From: Burkholderia cepacia
GTDB lineage: Bacteria > Pseudomonadota > Gammaproteobacteria > Burkholderiales > Burkholderiaceae
Assembly: GCF_029962485.1 (NCBI RefSeq)
Contig: NZ_CP073638.1
Span: 3,100,001-3,164,000 of the forward strand
Direction of reading: 5' to 3'
DNA: 64,000 nt
In this document: in pieces, positions 53,052 through 61,494 of the stretch
How positions within the stretch are numbered: the first letter of the stretch is position 1
How the letters are laid out: each line of letters opens with the position of its first letter
Program-made: the position numbers and the translations under genes
The notes under the pieces: model-generated
The model's database searches: none
What the model saw: the letters and a program-made list of their open reading frames with translations, nothing else
Told to the model about the DNA's origin: nothing

Positions 53052-54107
53052 ATGACGCCTACCCAGGTCGTGCCGCTGACGCGGTCACGCGCGCCGGTTC
53101 CACCCCGCCATTGCACGTTCGACGTGCGCGATTGGGAAATCCTGAGCCGCTACTGGCATCCGGTCGCATTCGCGAGCGACGTGACCGACCGTCCGCTCGC
53201 CGTGACGCTGCTCGACGAGCGCGTCGTGCTGTTTCGCTCCGGCGGCGCGATCGTCGCCGCGCGCGACGTGTGTCCGCACCGCGGCGCGCCGCTGAGCCGC
53301 GGCTGGGTGGTCGACGACCGGCTCGTGTGCCCGTATCACGGCCTCGAATACGCGGCAGACGGCCAATGCGTGCGCATTCCGTCGCAGCCCGACGGCCCGA
53401 TTCCGGAGCGCCTGTGCCTGACGACCTATGCGGCGCAGCAGGCATACGGGCTCGTGTGGGTGTCGCTGGGCGGCGGCGAACTGCCGCTGCCGGATTTCCC
53501 CGCGTGGGACACGGAGGGCTTCCAGCAGATCCTGCCGCCGTCGATCGATATCCGCGCGTCGGCCGGCCGGCAGACCGAAGGCTTCATCGATGTCGCGCAC
53601 TTCGCATGGATTCATCACGAGAGCTTTGCCGACCGCCGCAATCCCGTCGTGCCGCAGTACTCGGTGGAGCGGCGCGACAACGGTCTGCATGCGGAATACG
53701 TCAGCACGGTCAGCAATTTTCCGAAGTCGATGCAGCATCGTGCGCCCGAGGGTTTTCTGTGGCGACGCGTATTCGAGGTCGACGTGCCGTTTTTCGCGCG
53801 CCTCACCGTGCATTTTCCGGAAGGCGGCCGGCTTGCGATCCTGAACGCGGCCAGCCCCGTTTCGGCGCGCCTCACGCGCCTGTTCGTGCCGATCGCGCGC
53901 AACTTCGATCACGATCTGCCGCTCGATGACGTCTATGCGTTCAATCGCCAGGTCTTCGAGGAGGATCGCGAGATCGTCGAGCAGCAGTGCCCGGAAGATC
54001 TGCCGATCGATCGCGCACACGAAGCGCCGATCCTCGCCGATCGTTCGTCGGGCGCGTATCGGCGCGCGCTCGGCGAGATCGGGCTTGGCCAGGCTTATGC
54101 GCGCTGA
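53052..54107 (+). CDS. Rieske non-haem iron oxygenase, alpha subunit
   Basis: The 351-residue protein has a Rieske [2Fe-2S] site (CPHRGAP with Cys74 and His76, then CPYHGLEY with Cys93 and His96). Its catalytic domain has TEGFIDVAHFAWIHHESF, supplying Asp180, His183 and His188 for the mononuclear iron. It fits the small vanillate-demethylase/PaO-like subgroup of aromatic ring and N- or O-demethylating oxygenases. The second ATG at 53052 has GGAG six bases ahead. The next genes encode a rubredoxin and an FAD reductase, which are probably its electron donors. The substrate is unknown. Confidence 0.9.
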   Translation: MTPTQVVPLTRSRAPVPPRHCTFDVRDWEILSRYWHPVAFASDVTDRPLAVTLLDERVVLFRSGGAIVAARDVCPHRGAPLSRGWVVDDRLVCPYHGLEYAADGQCVRIPSQPDGPIPERLCLTTYAAQQAYGLVWVSLGGGELPLPDFPAWDTEGFQQILPPSIDIRASAGRQTEGFIDVAHFAWIHHESFADRRNPVVPQYSVERRDNGLHAEYVSTVSNFPKSMQHRAPEGFLWRRVFEVDVPFFARLTVHFPEGGRLAILNAASPVSARLTRLFVPIARNFDHDLPLDDVYAFNRQVFEEDREIVEQQCPEDLPIDRAHEAPILADRSSGAYRRALGEIGLGQAYAR

Positions 54108-54126
54108 GCCGCGCACGGGAGAGACG

Positions 54127-54297
54127 ATGAAGATCTGGGAATGCGTGATCTGCGGGTTTCGATACGACGAGGCCGAAGGCCTGCCGCAGCACGGGATCGC
54201 GCCCGGCACACGCTGGGAAGACGTGCCGGACGACTGGATGTGCCCGGACTGCGCAACCGGCAAGCACGATTTCGACATGCAGGTGGTGCCGGCATGA
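54127..54297 (+). CDS. Rubredoxin
   Basis: The 56-residue protein is a complete rubredoxin with the FeCys4 ligands Cys6, Cys9, Cys39 and Cys42 in CVICG and CPDC, and the conserved EDVPDDWMCPDC segment. It is a one-electron carrier in the cytoplasm. It lies 19 bases after the Rieske gene and its stop overlaps the reductase start (ATGA), so all three are translated together. Rubredoxins usually serve alkane hydroxylases; here it is placed to feed a Rieske oxygenase, which is unusual. Confidence 0.92.
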   Translation: MKIWECVICGFRYDEAEGLPQHGIAPGTRWEDVPDDWMCPDCATGKHDFDMQVVPA

Positions 54298-55484
54298 ATG
54301 CAAACGCAACCTCGGTGAACGGGGGCGATCCGGTCGTGATCGTCGGCACGGGCCTCGCTGGCTATACGGTCGCGCGCGAGTGGCGCAAGCTCGACGGCGA
54401 CACGGCGCTGGTGATGATCAGTCGCGACGACGGCAGTTTCTATTCGAAGCCGGCGCTGTCGAACGCGCTCGCGCAGCGCAAGACACCCGAGCAGCTGGCG
54501 ATGTCCGACGCGCAGGCGATGGCGGACCAGTTGCGCGCCACCATCCGGACGCACTGCGCGGTGACGCGGATCGATTCGGCGAAGCACGAGATCGTGCTCG
54601 ACGACGGCGGTGTGCAGCGTTATCGCGCGCTCGTTCTGGCGACCGGTGCGGACGCGCGGCGTGTGCGTTGCGAAGGCGACGGCGTGGCCGATGTCCTGTC
54701 GATCAACGACCTGGCCGACTACGCACGTTTTCACGGCGGCCTGCGCGACTGCCGCTCGGTCGCGATGCTCGGCGCGGGGCTCATCGGTTGCGAGTTCGCG
54801 AACGACATGATCGCGGCGGGGCTGACGGTCACCGTGATCGACCCCGCCGACACGCCGCTGTCGCGTCTGCTGCCGGCAGAGGCCGGGCGCGTGTTCGGAC
54901 AGGCGCTGCGCGACGCGGGCGTGCACCTGCGGCTCGGCACGGGCGTGCAGTCGATTGCCCGTCTGGCGCGCGGCTACCGGCTCGCGCTGACGGACGGCGG
55001 GCACGTCGAGGCCGACCTCGTGATATCGGCGATTGGACTCGCGCCGAGGATCGCGCTGGCGCAGGATGCGGGGCTCGACGTCGCGGACGGGATCGTGACC
55101 GACGCGTGGTGCCGTACCAGCGCACCGGACATTTTCGCGCTCGGCGACTGTGCCGCGATCGACGGGCGTGTCCGGCCCTATGTGCTGCCGATCATGCACG
55201 CGGCCCGTGCGCTCGCGCAATGCCTGCACGGCACGCCGACCCGCGTCGCATTTCCGGTGATGCCGATCGTCGTCAAGACGCCGGCAATTCCTGCGGTGGT
55301 CGTCGCAGCGGATGGCGGCGGACGCTGGACCACGGAGGTCGGGATTGGCGATGTGCCGCACGCGACACGGGCACGCTGCACGGATCCCGACTCCGGGCGT
55401 CTCACGGGCTTCGCGCTGCTCGCGGCGGCAACGGCGGAAAAAGCCGCGCTGCTGAAGACGATGGCCGGCGACGCGGCGAATTAG
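54294..55484 (+). CDS. FAD-dependent rubredoxin reductase-like protein
   Basis: The 396-residue protein has an FAD Rossmann motif VVIVGTGLAGYTVAREW at about 14-30, an NAD motif VAMLGAGLIGCEFANDMIAAG, and the second FAD signature DIFALGDCAAIDG. This order is typical of NADH-rubredoxin reductases (AlkT/RubB type) and related small oxidoreductases. It should pass electrons from NADH to the rubredoxin encoded just upstream, completing a three-part oxygenase system. It is followed by a strong bidirectional terminator. Confidence 0.9.
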   Translation: MNANATSVNGGDPVVIVGTGLAGYTVAREWRKLDGDTALVMISRDDGSFYSKPALSNALAQRKTPEQLAMSDAQAMADQLRATIRTHCAVTRIDSAKHEIVLDDGGVQRYRALVLATGADARRVRCEGDGVADVLSINDLADYARFHGGLRDCRSVAMLGAGLIGCEFANDMIAAGLTVTVIDPADTPLSRLLPAEAGRVFGQALRDAGVHLRLGTGVQSIARLARGYRLALTDGGHVEADLVISAIGLAPRIALAQDAGLDVADGIVTDAWCRTSAPDIFALGDCAAIDGRVRPYVLPIMHAARALAQCLHGTPTRVAFPVMPIVVKTPAIPAVVVAADGGGRWTTEVGIGDVPHATRARCTDPDSGRLTGFALLAAATAEKAALLKTMAGDAAN

Positions 55485-55608
55485 CCCGCGCGTCGCGCCG
55501 ATCCTGACAGGGCGCTTCTCCAGGTGCGCCTTCGACAGGCAGCCCCTCGCTGACCGACCCCTGTCGCGGACGCGGCCCGCACGATGTTGCGCGGATCCGT
55601 TCGTTCTT

Positions 55609-55637
55609 CGCCGCGAGCGCTTGCTCGCGGCGTTTTT
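55609..55637. terminator. Strong bidirectional terminator between the reductase and LysR genes
   Basis: CGCCGCGAGC at 55609-55618 pairs perfectly with GCTCGCGGCG at 55623-55632 around the loop GCTT, and five T follow at 55633-55637. It lies between convergent genes, 6 bases from the LysR stop. A ten-pair GC-rich stem with a T-run is a classic intrinsic terminator for the plus-strand operon. Confidence 0.8.
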
Positions 55638-55642
55638 GTCTT

Positions 55643-56584
55643 TCAATGCGGATGGCGTGCGCTTTCGGGCACCAGCTTTTTCGCGACGCCGGACACGAGG
55701 CGCCGCAACCAGACGGCGGCGGCGCTACGATGCGTGCGGTCGTGCCAGAGCTGGTAGTAGGTCAACGCCTGCGGCGCGCACGGAATCGGTTCGATGCGCA
55801 GCGGCAGCAGGCTGCAGAAGTGCATCGCGAGCGTGCGCGTCGTCGTGAACAGCAGGTTCGAGCGCATCAGCACATAGGGCGCCATGCCGAAATAGGGCAT
55901 TGTCGTCGTGACGTTTCTCGACAGGCCGCCGCGCGCGAGTTCGCGGTCGATGGTGCCGAGCCCGGTCGCATGGTGGGTGGTCACGCCGAGGTGGTCGGCT
56001 TCACGGTAGACGTCCGCGGTGAGGCGGCCGCACCCGATCGGGTGATCGTCTCGCAATACGCACACGAGATCGTCGCGGCACAGCGGCTGCAGATGCAGCT
56101 GCTGCGGTGGCGTGCTCCAGTTGCCGACCGCCAGGTCGAGCGTGCCGCTTTCGAGCGCGTGTTCGTATCCGCCATCGACGGTCATCAGGTGCTGGAACTC
56201 GATGCGCGCGCCCGGCGCCTCGTGCTTGAACGCATCGACGATCGCGGGCAGGAAGAACACGTCGAGATAGTCGGGGGAGCCAATGCGGAACGTGCGGTGT
56301 GTCGTGGCAGGATCGAACGTGCTCGCGGGATTCAGCACGGCCGCGATGCCGGCGAGCGCCTGGTCGAGCGGCTCGACGAGCGTCAGCGCATGACTGGTCG
56401 GCACCATCCGGCTGCCGCTGCGCACCAGCAGCGGGTCACCGGTGATCGCGCGCAGCCGTCGCAATGCGACGCTGATGGTCGGTTGCGATTGCCCGAGCAG
56501 GACAGCGGTTCGCGAGACGCTCGATTCGGTGATGAGCGTATGAAGAATCTTCAGGAGATGTGCGTCGATGACGTATCGGGACAT
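55643..56584 (-). CDS. LysR-family transcriptional regulator
   Basis: The 313-residue protein has a LysR helix-turn-helix (HLLKILHTLITESSVSRTA, then LLGQSQPTISVALRRLR) and an effector domain with FRIGSPDYLDVFFLPAIVDAF, as in the NodD/LinR-like subgroup. The ATG of MSRYVIDAHLLKIL is chosen because the helix-turn-helix then begins at the usual position; a GTG at 56611 would add nine residues. It converges with the Rieske operon and is a candidate regulator of it or of the gabP-like gene, but it is separated from them by a terminator. Confidence 0.85.
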   Translation of the reverse strand: MSRYVIDAHLLKILHTLITESSVSRTAVLLGQSQPTISVALRRLRAITGDPLLVRSGSRMVPTSHALTLVEPLDQALAGIAAVLNPASTFDPATTHRTFRIGSPDYLDVFFLPAIVDAFKHEAPGARIEFQHLMTVDGGYEHALESGTLDLAVGNWSTPPQQLHLQPLCRDDLVCVLRDDHPIGCGRLTADVYREADHLGVTTHHATGLGTIDRELARGGLSRNVTTTMPYFGMAPYVLMRSNLLFTTTRTLAMHFCSLLPLRIEPIPCAPQALTYYQLWHDRTHRSAAAVWLRRLVSGVAKKLVPESARHPH

Positions 56585-56783
56585 GCCGGCTGCCGTGGGG
56601 ATATCGTTCACCGATGTATATGTAGCGATATTTCGACCGTCAATCGAGCGAATCGCCGAGGCGGCCCTGGCGGCCCTTGCGCGGCGGACCTCATAACGGA
56701 TCGGATATCGCGTCTATGTTCGCGACGCCATGGCAGCGGAGCGGTTGCCGGTGCGCCGGGGCCGGCGCCGGCGCGTTTGCGCG

Positions 56784-57521
56784 TCAGATCGGCTTGACGA
56801 ACAACCCGATGGTCAGCACGACACCGATGCAGACGATCCCGATGCGAAGGATGCGTTCGTTCACGCGATGCAGCGCCCACGTGCCGAGCAGCCCGCCGAC
56901 GATCGCGCCGCCGCCGAGTGCAAGCGCCGAGCGCCAGTGCAGGTGCGGCGACGTCAGGAACAGCACGACGGCCGATGCGTTCATCACGCCCGCGAGTGCG
57001 TTCTTCGTCGACATCGCGTGACGCGGCGACAAACCGGCCATCGTCAGCACGGCCATCATCAGGAAGCCGAGCCCGCCGCCGAAGTAGCCTCCGTAGATCG
57101 CGATCATGAACTGCGAGATCGCGGCGGGGACGGTGCCGAGATGCGCCGCGCCTTCGCGCTGCTTGCGGAAGAAGCTGCCCCATGCGAACACGATCGTCGC
57201 GAACAGCACGAGCCACGGTACGAGGCGCGAGAAGATCGACGAAGGTGTTTTCAGCAACAGCAACCCGCCGAGCGCACCGCCGATCACGCTGATGACGAAC
57301 AGCGCGCGAAACGACAGCTTGCCCGCGCCGCGCACCATTTTCCGGCTCGCCCAGCCGGTCGTGACCTGCGCGGGAAACAGCGCGACCGTCGACGTGATGT
57401 TCGCCGCGAGCGGCGACATGCCCGACACGATCAGCGCGGGCAACGTGACGAACGAGCCGCCGCCGGCGAGGGTGTTCTGCAGTCCGGCCCAGAGACCGGC
57501 GAGGATGACGAGAGCGAGCAT
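56784..57521 (-). CDS. TauE/SafE family sulfite/organosulfur exporter-like permease
   Basis: The 245-residue protein has about eight hydrophobic helices in two halves, with the family motifs GLQNTLAGGGSFVTLPALIV in the first and GGYFGGGLGFLMMAVL in the second. This matches TauE/SafE (DUF81) membrane proteins, which export sulfite, sulfoacetate and related anions. It is divergent from the glycine-zipper gene. No sulfonate catabolism gene is adjacent, so the substrate is unclear. Confidence 0.87.
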   Translation of the reverse strand: MLALVILAGLWAGLQNTLAGGGSFVTLPALIVSGMSPLAANITSTVALFPAQVTTGWASRKMVRGAGKLSFRALFVISVIGGALGGLLLLKTPSSIFSRLVPWLVLFATIVFAWGSFFRKQREGAAHLGTVPAAISQFMIAIYGGYFGGGLGFLMMAVLTMAGLSPRHAMSTKNALAGVMNASAVVLFLTSPHLHWRSALALGGGAIVGGLLGTWALHRVNERILRIGIVCIGVVLTIGLFVKPI

Positions 57522-57766
57522 CGGTGCGCAACGAGAGAGGTGGCGGGCTCGCGTGCCGGATGCGGGCAGGCGCGGTGGACGCCCGATGGTAATGCAGGAT
57601 CGCGTTCTGCGCTGAACCGTGGTGCAAGAGCGGCCCGGCGCGGGGGGAAGCGGTGCGCGTGACGGTCGCCCGGGAAAACGCCCCGATTTAACGCTTCATT
57701 ACGATAGGCTTAACGGAATGGTGCTAAATTCCCCGTCGATATCTCGAAAATAGGAAGGGCAGACAG

Positions 57767-58201
57767 ATGCTGAAGAAACTGGGTGTGATGGTGGTGATGG
57801 CCGGCGCAACGGCGGTGGTGTCGTTGCCTGCCGTGGCAGGCGACACGAATAACGCACTGGGCGGTGCATTGGGCGGCGTCGCGGGTGCGGCGGTCGGCAA
57901 TGCGATCGGCGGCAGCACGGGCACGGTCATCGGCGGTGCGGTAGGCGGCGGCGCAGGCGGTGCGGTCACGTCGAACAAGCGCGAGCGCACGGGTGCCGTT
58001 GTCGGCGGCGCACTGGGCGGCGGCGCGGGCGCCGCAGCGGGCAATGCGATGGGCGGTACGGCCGGCGGCCTCGTCGGCGCAGCCGTGGGTGGCGGCGCGG
58101 GCGCGGCGCTGGGCGGCCACGTGTCGCGCAACAACTCCCGTTCCAACGATCACTATCACGGCAACAAGCACAAGAAGAAGCGCAACAAGCACAACGACTG
58201 A
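57767..58201 (+). CDS. Glycine-zipper envelope protein
   Basis: The 144-residue precursor has a signal peptide ending PAVAG (about residue 25) and about 85 residues of glycine-zipper repeats (NALGGALGGVAGAAVGNAIG, TGAVVGGALGGGAGAAAGNA). The C-terminus is basic and His/Lys-rich (NDHYHGNKHKKKRNKHND). Glycine-zipper proteins insert into or coat membranes, and the basic tail may bind lipopolysaccharide, nucleic acid or metal. The function is unknown. A ribosome site is not strong (GGAAGGG some 15 bases ahead of the ATG). Confidence 0.8.
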   Translation: MLKKLGVMVVMAGATAVVSLPAVAGDTNNALGGALGGVAGAAVGNAIGGSTGTVIGGAVGGGAGGAVTSNKRERTGAVVGGALGGGAGAAAGNAMGGTAGGLVGAAVGGGAGAALGGHVSRNNSRSNDHYHGNKHKKKRNKHND

Positions 58202-58340
58202 GCGTCGGTTTCCCGGTGCGTGCCGATGGCGCCGGGTAACCAGCCGAGTATGAGCGGTGCTGGCGGTGCTGGCGGTGCTGGCGGTGGTCCGGCGGTCGAT
58301 CCGTCTTTCCGCCTCCGTTGCGCTGCGAATCGCAAACGCG

Positions 58341-58712
58341 AATTCGGTGACCACGCTCGGTCAGCGCGCTGCGCCGAAGCTGCTGACCCTGCCCCAGGTC
58401 GAGTTCAACGATTTCGAAGCCGTCCTCAAGCGCTCGTTCAAACAGATGCACGAGAACGCAGGTGCGTTGGTCAAGGCGCACATGGAGAGTCACGGCGGCT
58501 CGGACTCAGAGTGGTGGATTGGCGATGGTCAGCGTTTCGTCAAGAACGACAACTGCCCGTTCTGCGGCCAATCGACGAAAGGCCTGGACATCATCCGGCC
58601 TGATCCCTGCGCCGATTGGGGGTTCGCTCTGAATTGGGCGGCCGGCGCATCGCCCGTCGCTCATCATCTTCGCTGCGCGCGCGGCGGCGGCGCCGTATCT
58701 TCGTACAAATAG
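58341..58712 (+). pseudogene. Remnant of an AAA-family ATPase (AAA_13-like)
   Basis: The frame encodes LLTLPQVEFNDFEAVLKRSF, a helical stretch ending VKAHMESHGG, and WIGDGQRFVKNDNCPFCGQS, which resembles the region ahead of the CPFCGQ zinc-like motif in large AAA_13 ATPases. After TKGLDIIR the sequence becomes unrelated and stops at 58712. There is no P-loop and no plausible start, so this is a fragment of about 90 residues of a much larger protein. Some relatives act in phage defence or tRNA cleavage, but that is family knowledge only. Confidence 0.5.
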
Positions 58713-58966
58713 TCGCGCCAGTCAGGCGCTCAGAGACGCGGATGTGAGATCCGTTTCCTTGCTGCTCACGCGTTAGACCGAACGGAAGAAGCCGGGTGCT
58801 ACACGCGGCCGCACATGGGTTGTCTTGAATTCATTTTTAGATTTAAGACTTGTCCTATACCGTCGGCAGGCCGGCTCGCGCATACTGCCGTCTGCTGTAT
58901 TTCGAAGACGACAGATGTCTCGCCAAGTGGTGTAGCGACCACGGAACTACCCTCGCTCGCTGAAAG

Positions 58967-58998
58967 CGCCGAGTACCGCTCCGGAGCGGTACTCGGCG
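58967..58998. repeat. Perfect 32-bp palindrome
   Basis: The arm CGCCGAGTACCGCTCC is followed directly by its exact reverse complement GGAGCGGTACTCGGCG, with no spacer. It lies in a decayed region without neighbouring genes. No T-run follows, so it is not a standard terminator. It could be a recombination or protein-binding site, or the fused ends of a lost element. Confidence 0.8.
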
Positions 58999-59479
58999 GA
59001 GTTGCTCGTGCGGCCGAGCAAATGTCCGTCGATTTCCACGCCGTGCGATATACCGCGATCGTTGCAACGCGGGTGGCATCCGCGCCAACTGGGCAGGCTT
59101 GCTCGCAGTTGTATCTTTCGCCGCGTAACTGAAAGTCGAACAGGGCCAGGCCGTTTGCGGTTCCACTCGGCGGGATGTCGAGTCACCACTCACACTTTTG
59201 ATTGCTGGTCACGGCAAGCCCGCTCGGAACGCTGCCGTCCGGCTTCGGCTTGGCCCCGCGCCCCGCCGGCACACACGATCGTGACCGTACCGATGGTGCG
59301 GCGCCACTCATGGCTCGAGAAGCGCTCGATCCCATCGACGATGTGCAGACGCCGGAATACCGAATGCAGCGCCGCGGTTTTGCCGCATGCGTCGGTGCAC
59401 CTCCACGACAACACCGCCGTCTCGGGCGAGGTTCGCCACGAGACCGACCATTCAACATATCAACCGTGAATTAAATAAT

Positions 59480-61108
59480 ATGGACACCTTAATTGTAAAT
59501 CTGATGCGATCTCGAACGTTGAAAGGAATGACCGTCGGGCTACTCCCGGCGTTGTTGGTCGCATGCGGGGGTGGTGGTGGGGACGGCGGCGACTCGACCG
59601 TAGCAACCGAAACTCCAGCGGTCCAGGAGCCCGCCCCGCCCGAAGGCGGCTCCGGCGAGCATGTCGCCGACGACACGTGGTACCGACAGTGCTACGCCGA
59701 CGACACGTCAATGGTGGCGGCAGAAGGGCCGGAGCTGATCGCGTCCAATAATCAGCTGGTTGTGAAGATGCGCTCGCATGCGTCCGTCAGTGCTTCCGGG
59801 CATGACCGCGGGCTGCGCAACACGTCGATCGACGTCGACGTGCTGACGCGTGTCGTCGATCGAATCAATTCACGCGCTGACGCGAACGCATCGCGCGGGC
59901 TCCCGGTGCGGATCGGCATCAAGCGATTGATGTCCGGTGGCAGTGCAGTCCTGTTCACCACTGGCACGGAACAATCCGTGGCCCCCCTGGCCGCCGAGCT
60001 CATGCGCGAGCCTGAAGTCGATTATGCTGAACCGGATGTCCAGGTGCGCGCCAGTGCGCAACCGCTCGACCCTCGATTCGGCGACACCTGGTACCTGCAC
60101 GACAGCGACGTTGCCATCCGCATGCACGGTGCGTGGGACGTGACGCAAGGCAGCAGGGACATTGTCACCGCGGTGCTCGACTCGGGCGTCACGCCCCATC
60201 CAGACCTGGCGGCGAACCTGCTGCCCGGATACAGCTTCGTCAGTAGCGCGCTCTCAGCCAACGGCGTACCGCGCGGGCCGGATGCCGGCGACCCGGGCGA
60301 CTGGTTGACCGCGGAAGAAACGACGGCCGGCGGGCCGTTCCACGGAATGCCCGTGCAAAACAGCAGCTGGCACGGGACCCGCGTCGCGGGCATCATCGGC
60401 GCGGTCGCAAACAACGGGATCGGCATGGCAGGAGTCAGCTGGTACGGCGGGATCCTTCCGGTTCGCGTGCTCGGCAAGGGCGGCGGATCGACCAGCGACG
60501 TGGTCGACGGCATGCGCTGGTCCGCGGGCATACCTGTCGCCGGCGCGCCCGCGAATCCGCATCCCGCGCGGATCGTGAATCTCAGCCTCGGGTCGATCGG
60601 AAAGTGCAGCCGTGCGTTCCAGGATGCGGTCGACGATCTGACCGCGAAAGGCGTGACCGTCGTCGCGGCCGCAGGTAACCACGGAAGCAATGCGATCGAC
60701 ATGCCGGCCAACTGCCGTGGCGTGATTTCGGTCGGCGCGAGCGACGAAACCGGCCGGCGCGCGTTCGACAGCAATACGCATGCGCGCGTGACACTCAGCG
60801 CGCCGGGAGCGGGGATTCTTTCGCTGACCAATGACGGTACCCGTGCGCCGGGCACTGCCAGTTACGGCGTCGCACGCGGCACCAGTTTCGCGGCCCCGCA
60901 GGTGTCCGGCGTGGTGTCGCTCATGCTGTCAGCCAACCCGCGTCTGTCGCCGCGCGACATAGCGGACATTCTGAAGAACACGGCCCGCTTCTCCGCAATC
61001 GCGCAGACGACGCGCTCGTGCCGCGTCATTCCTTCCGGACGAGGCATCGTTGACGCCCGGGCGGCTGTCAACGCGGCGGCGCGCACACGAACGGGTAGCC
61101 CTTCATAA
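59480..61108 (+). CDS. Subtilisin-like serine protease lipoprotein (S8 family)
   Basis: The 542-residue protein has a lipobox LVAC with Cys29 after a hydrophobic signal, a glycine-rich linker, and a propeptide region at about residues 85-195. The S8 catalytic domain has Asp234 in VLDSGVTPHPDL, His298 in WHGTRVAGI, the oxyanion Asn400 in AAAGNHGS, and Ser469 in GTSFAAPQVSG. All triad residues are intact. It should be a surface or periplasmic protease. The start MDTLIVNLMRSRTLKGMTVG was chosen to give the signal. The preceding region is decayed, so its promoter is unclear. Confidence 0.92.
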   Translation: MDTLIVNLMRSRTLKGMTVGLLPALLVACGGGGGDGGDSTVATETPAVQEPAPPEGGSGEHVADDTWYRQCYADDTSMVAAEGPELIASNNQLVVKMRSHASVSASGHDRGLRNTSIDVDVLTRVVDRINSRADANASRGLPVRIGIKRLMSGGSAVLFTTGTEQSVAPLAAELMREPEVDYAEPDVQVRASAQPLDPRFGDTWYLHDSDVAIRMHGAWDVTQGSRDIVTAVLDSGVTPHPDLAANLLPGYSFVSSALSANGVPRGPDAGDPGDWLTAEETTAGGPFHGMPVQNSSWHGTRVAGIIGAVANNGIGMAGVSWYGGILPVRVLGKGGGSTSDVVDGMRWSAGIPVAGAPANPHPARIVNLSLGSIGKCSRAFQDAVDDLTAKGVTVVAAAGNHGSNAIDMPANCRGVISVGASDETGRRAFDSNTHARVTLSAPGAGILSLTNDGTRAPGTASYGVARGTSFAAPQVSGVVSLMLSANPRLSPRDIADILKNTARFSAIAQTTRSCRVIPSGRGIVDARAAVNAAARTRTGSPS

Positions 61109-61494
61109 GCCGTTCCATCGTACCGGCGTCGCGTGGTGCATCCGAACCGTGCGATGTCGCCAACCTGCTCGCCCGGCCACGGGATTCCGATTTGCATAGG
61201 CGTGACGTGTCGTGCGCCCGATGCGGGTTTACTTTTTATATAGCGCGGTGGCAGTTGGTGTGCGCGTAAATTAATTATTTCGTCGATGCATGTTATGTGC
61301 TGAGTTTTGAACTTATCCGTTCTCTACGGTTGTTTTTTTATTAGTAAGACGAAACATGTGCCATGACTTAAAGACATACCGACCATGAAGAAAATTCGAT
61401 TGTTCGCAAGAATTGGCTCGGGCTAAATCATGCGGCAGATGCTGGGCCGCGCATGTCGCGCGAGCCAGTCCGAAAGACAATAAAAGGAGGAGTC
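61109..61494. other. AT-rich intergenic region upstream of the aminotransferase gene
   Basis: This 386-base gap has no gene. From about 61,230 to 61,400 it is AT-rich (ATTAATTATTTCG, TTTTTTTATTAG). CCGT-TCTCT-ACGG at 61317-61329 followed by seven T at 61333-61339 could be a weak terminator for the protease gene. Promoter elements for the aminotransferase are probably further right. Confidence 0.6.

Larger units (their letters stand above)
58202..59479. other. Decayed, gene-poor region with an ATPase remnant and a long palindrome
   Basis: This 1278-base stretch has no intact gene with native codon use. It holds an ATPase fragment (about 58341-58610) and a perfect 32-bp palindrome at 58967-58998. 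The rest, 58713-59479, has short frames on both strands that I cannot relate to any family. It looks like the debris of an earlier insertion between the glycine-zipper and subtilase genes. Confidence 0.6.
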
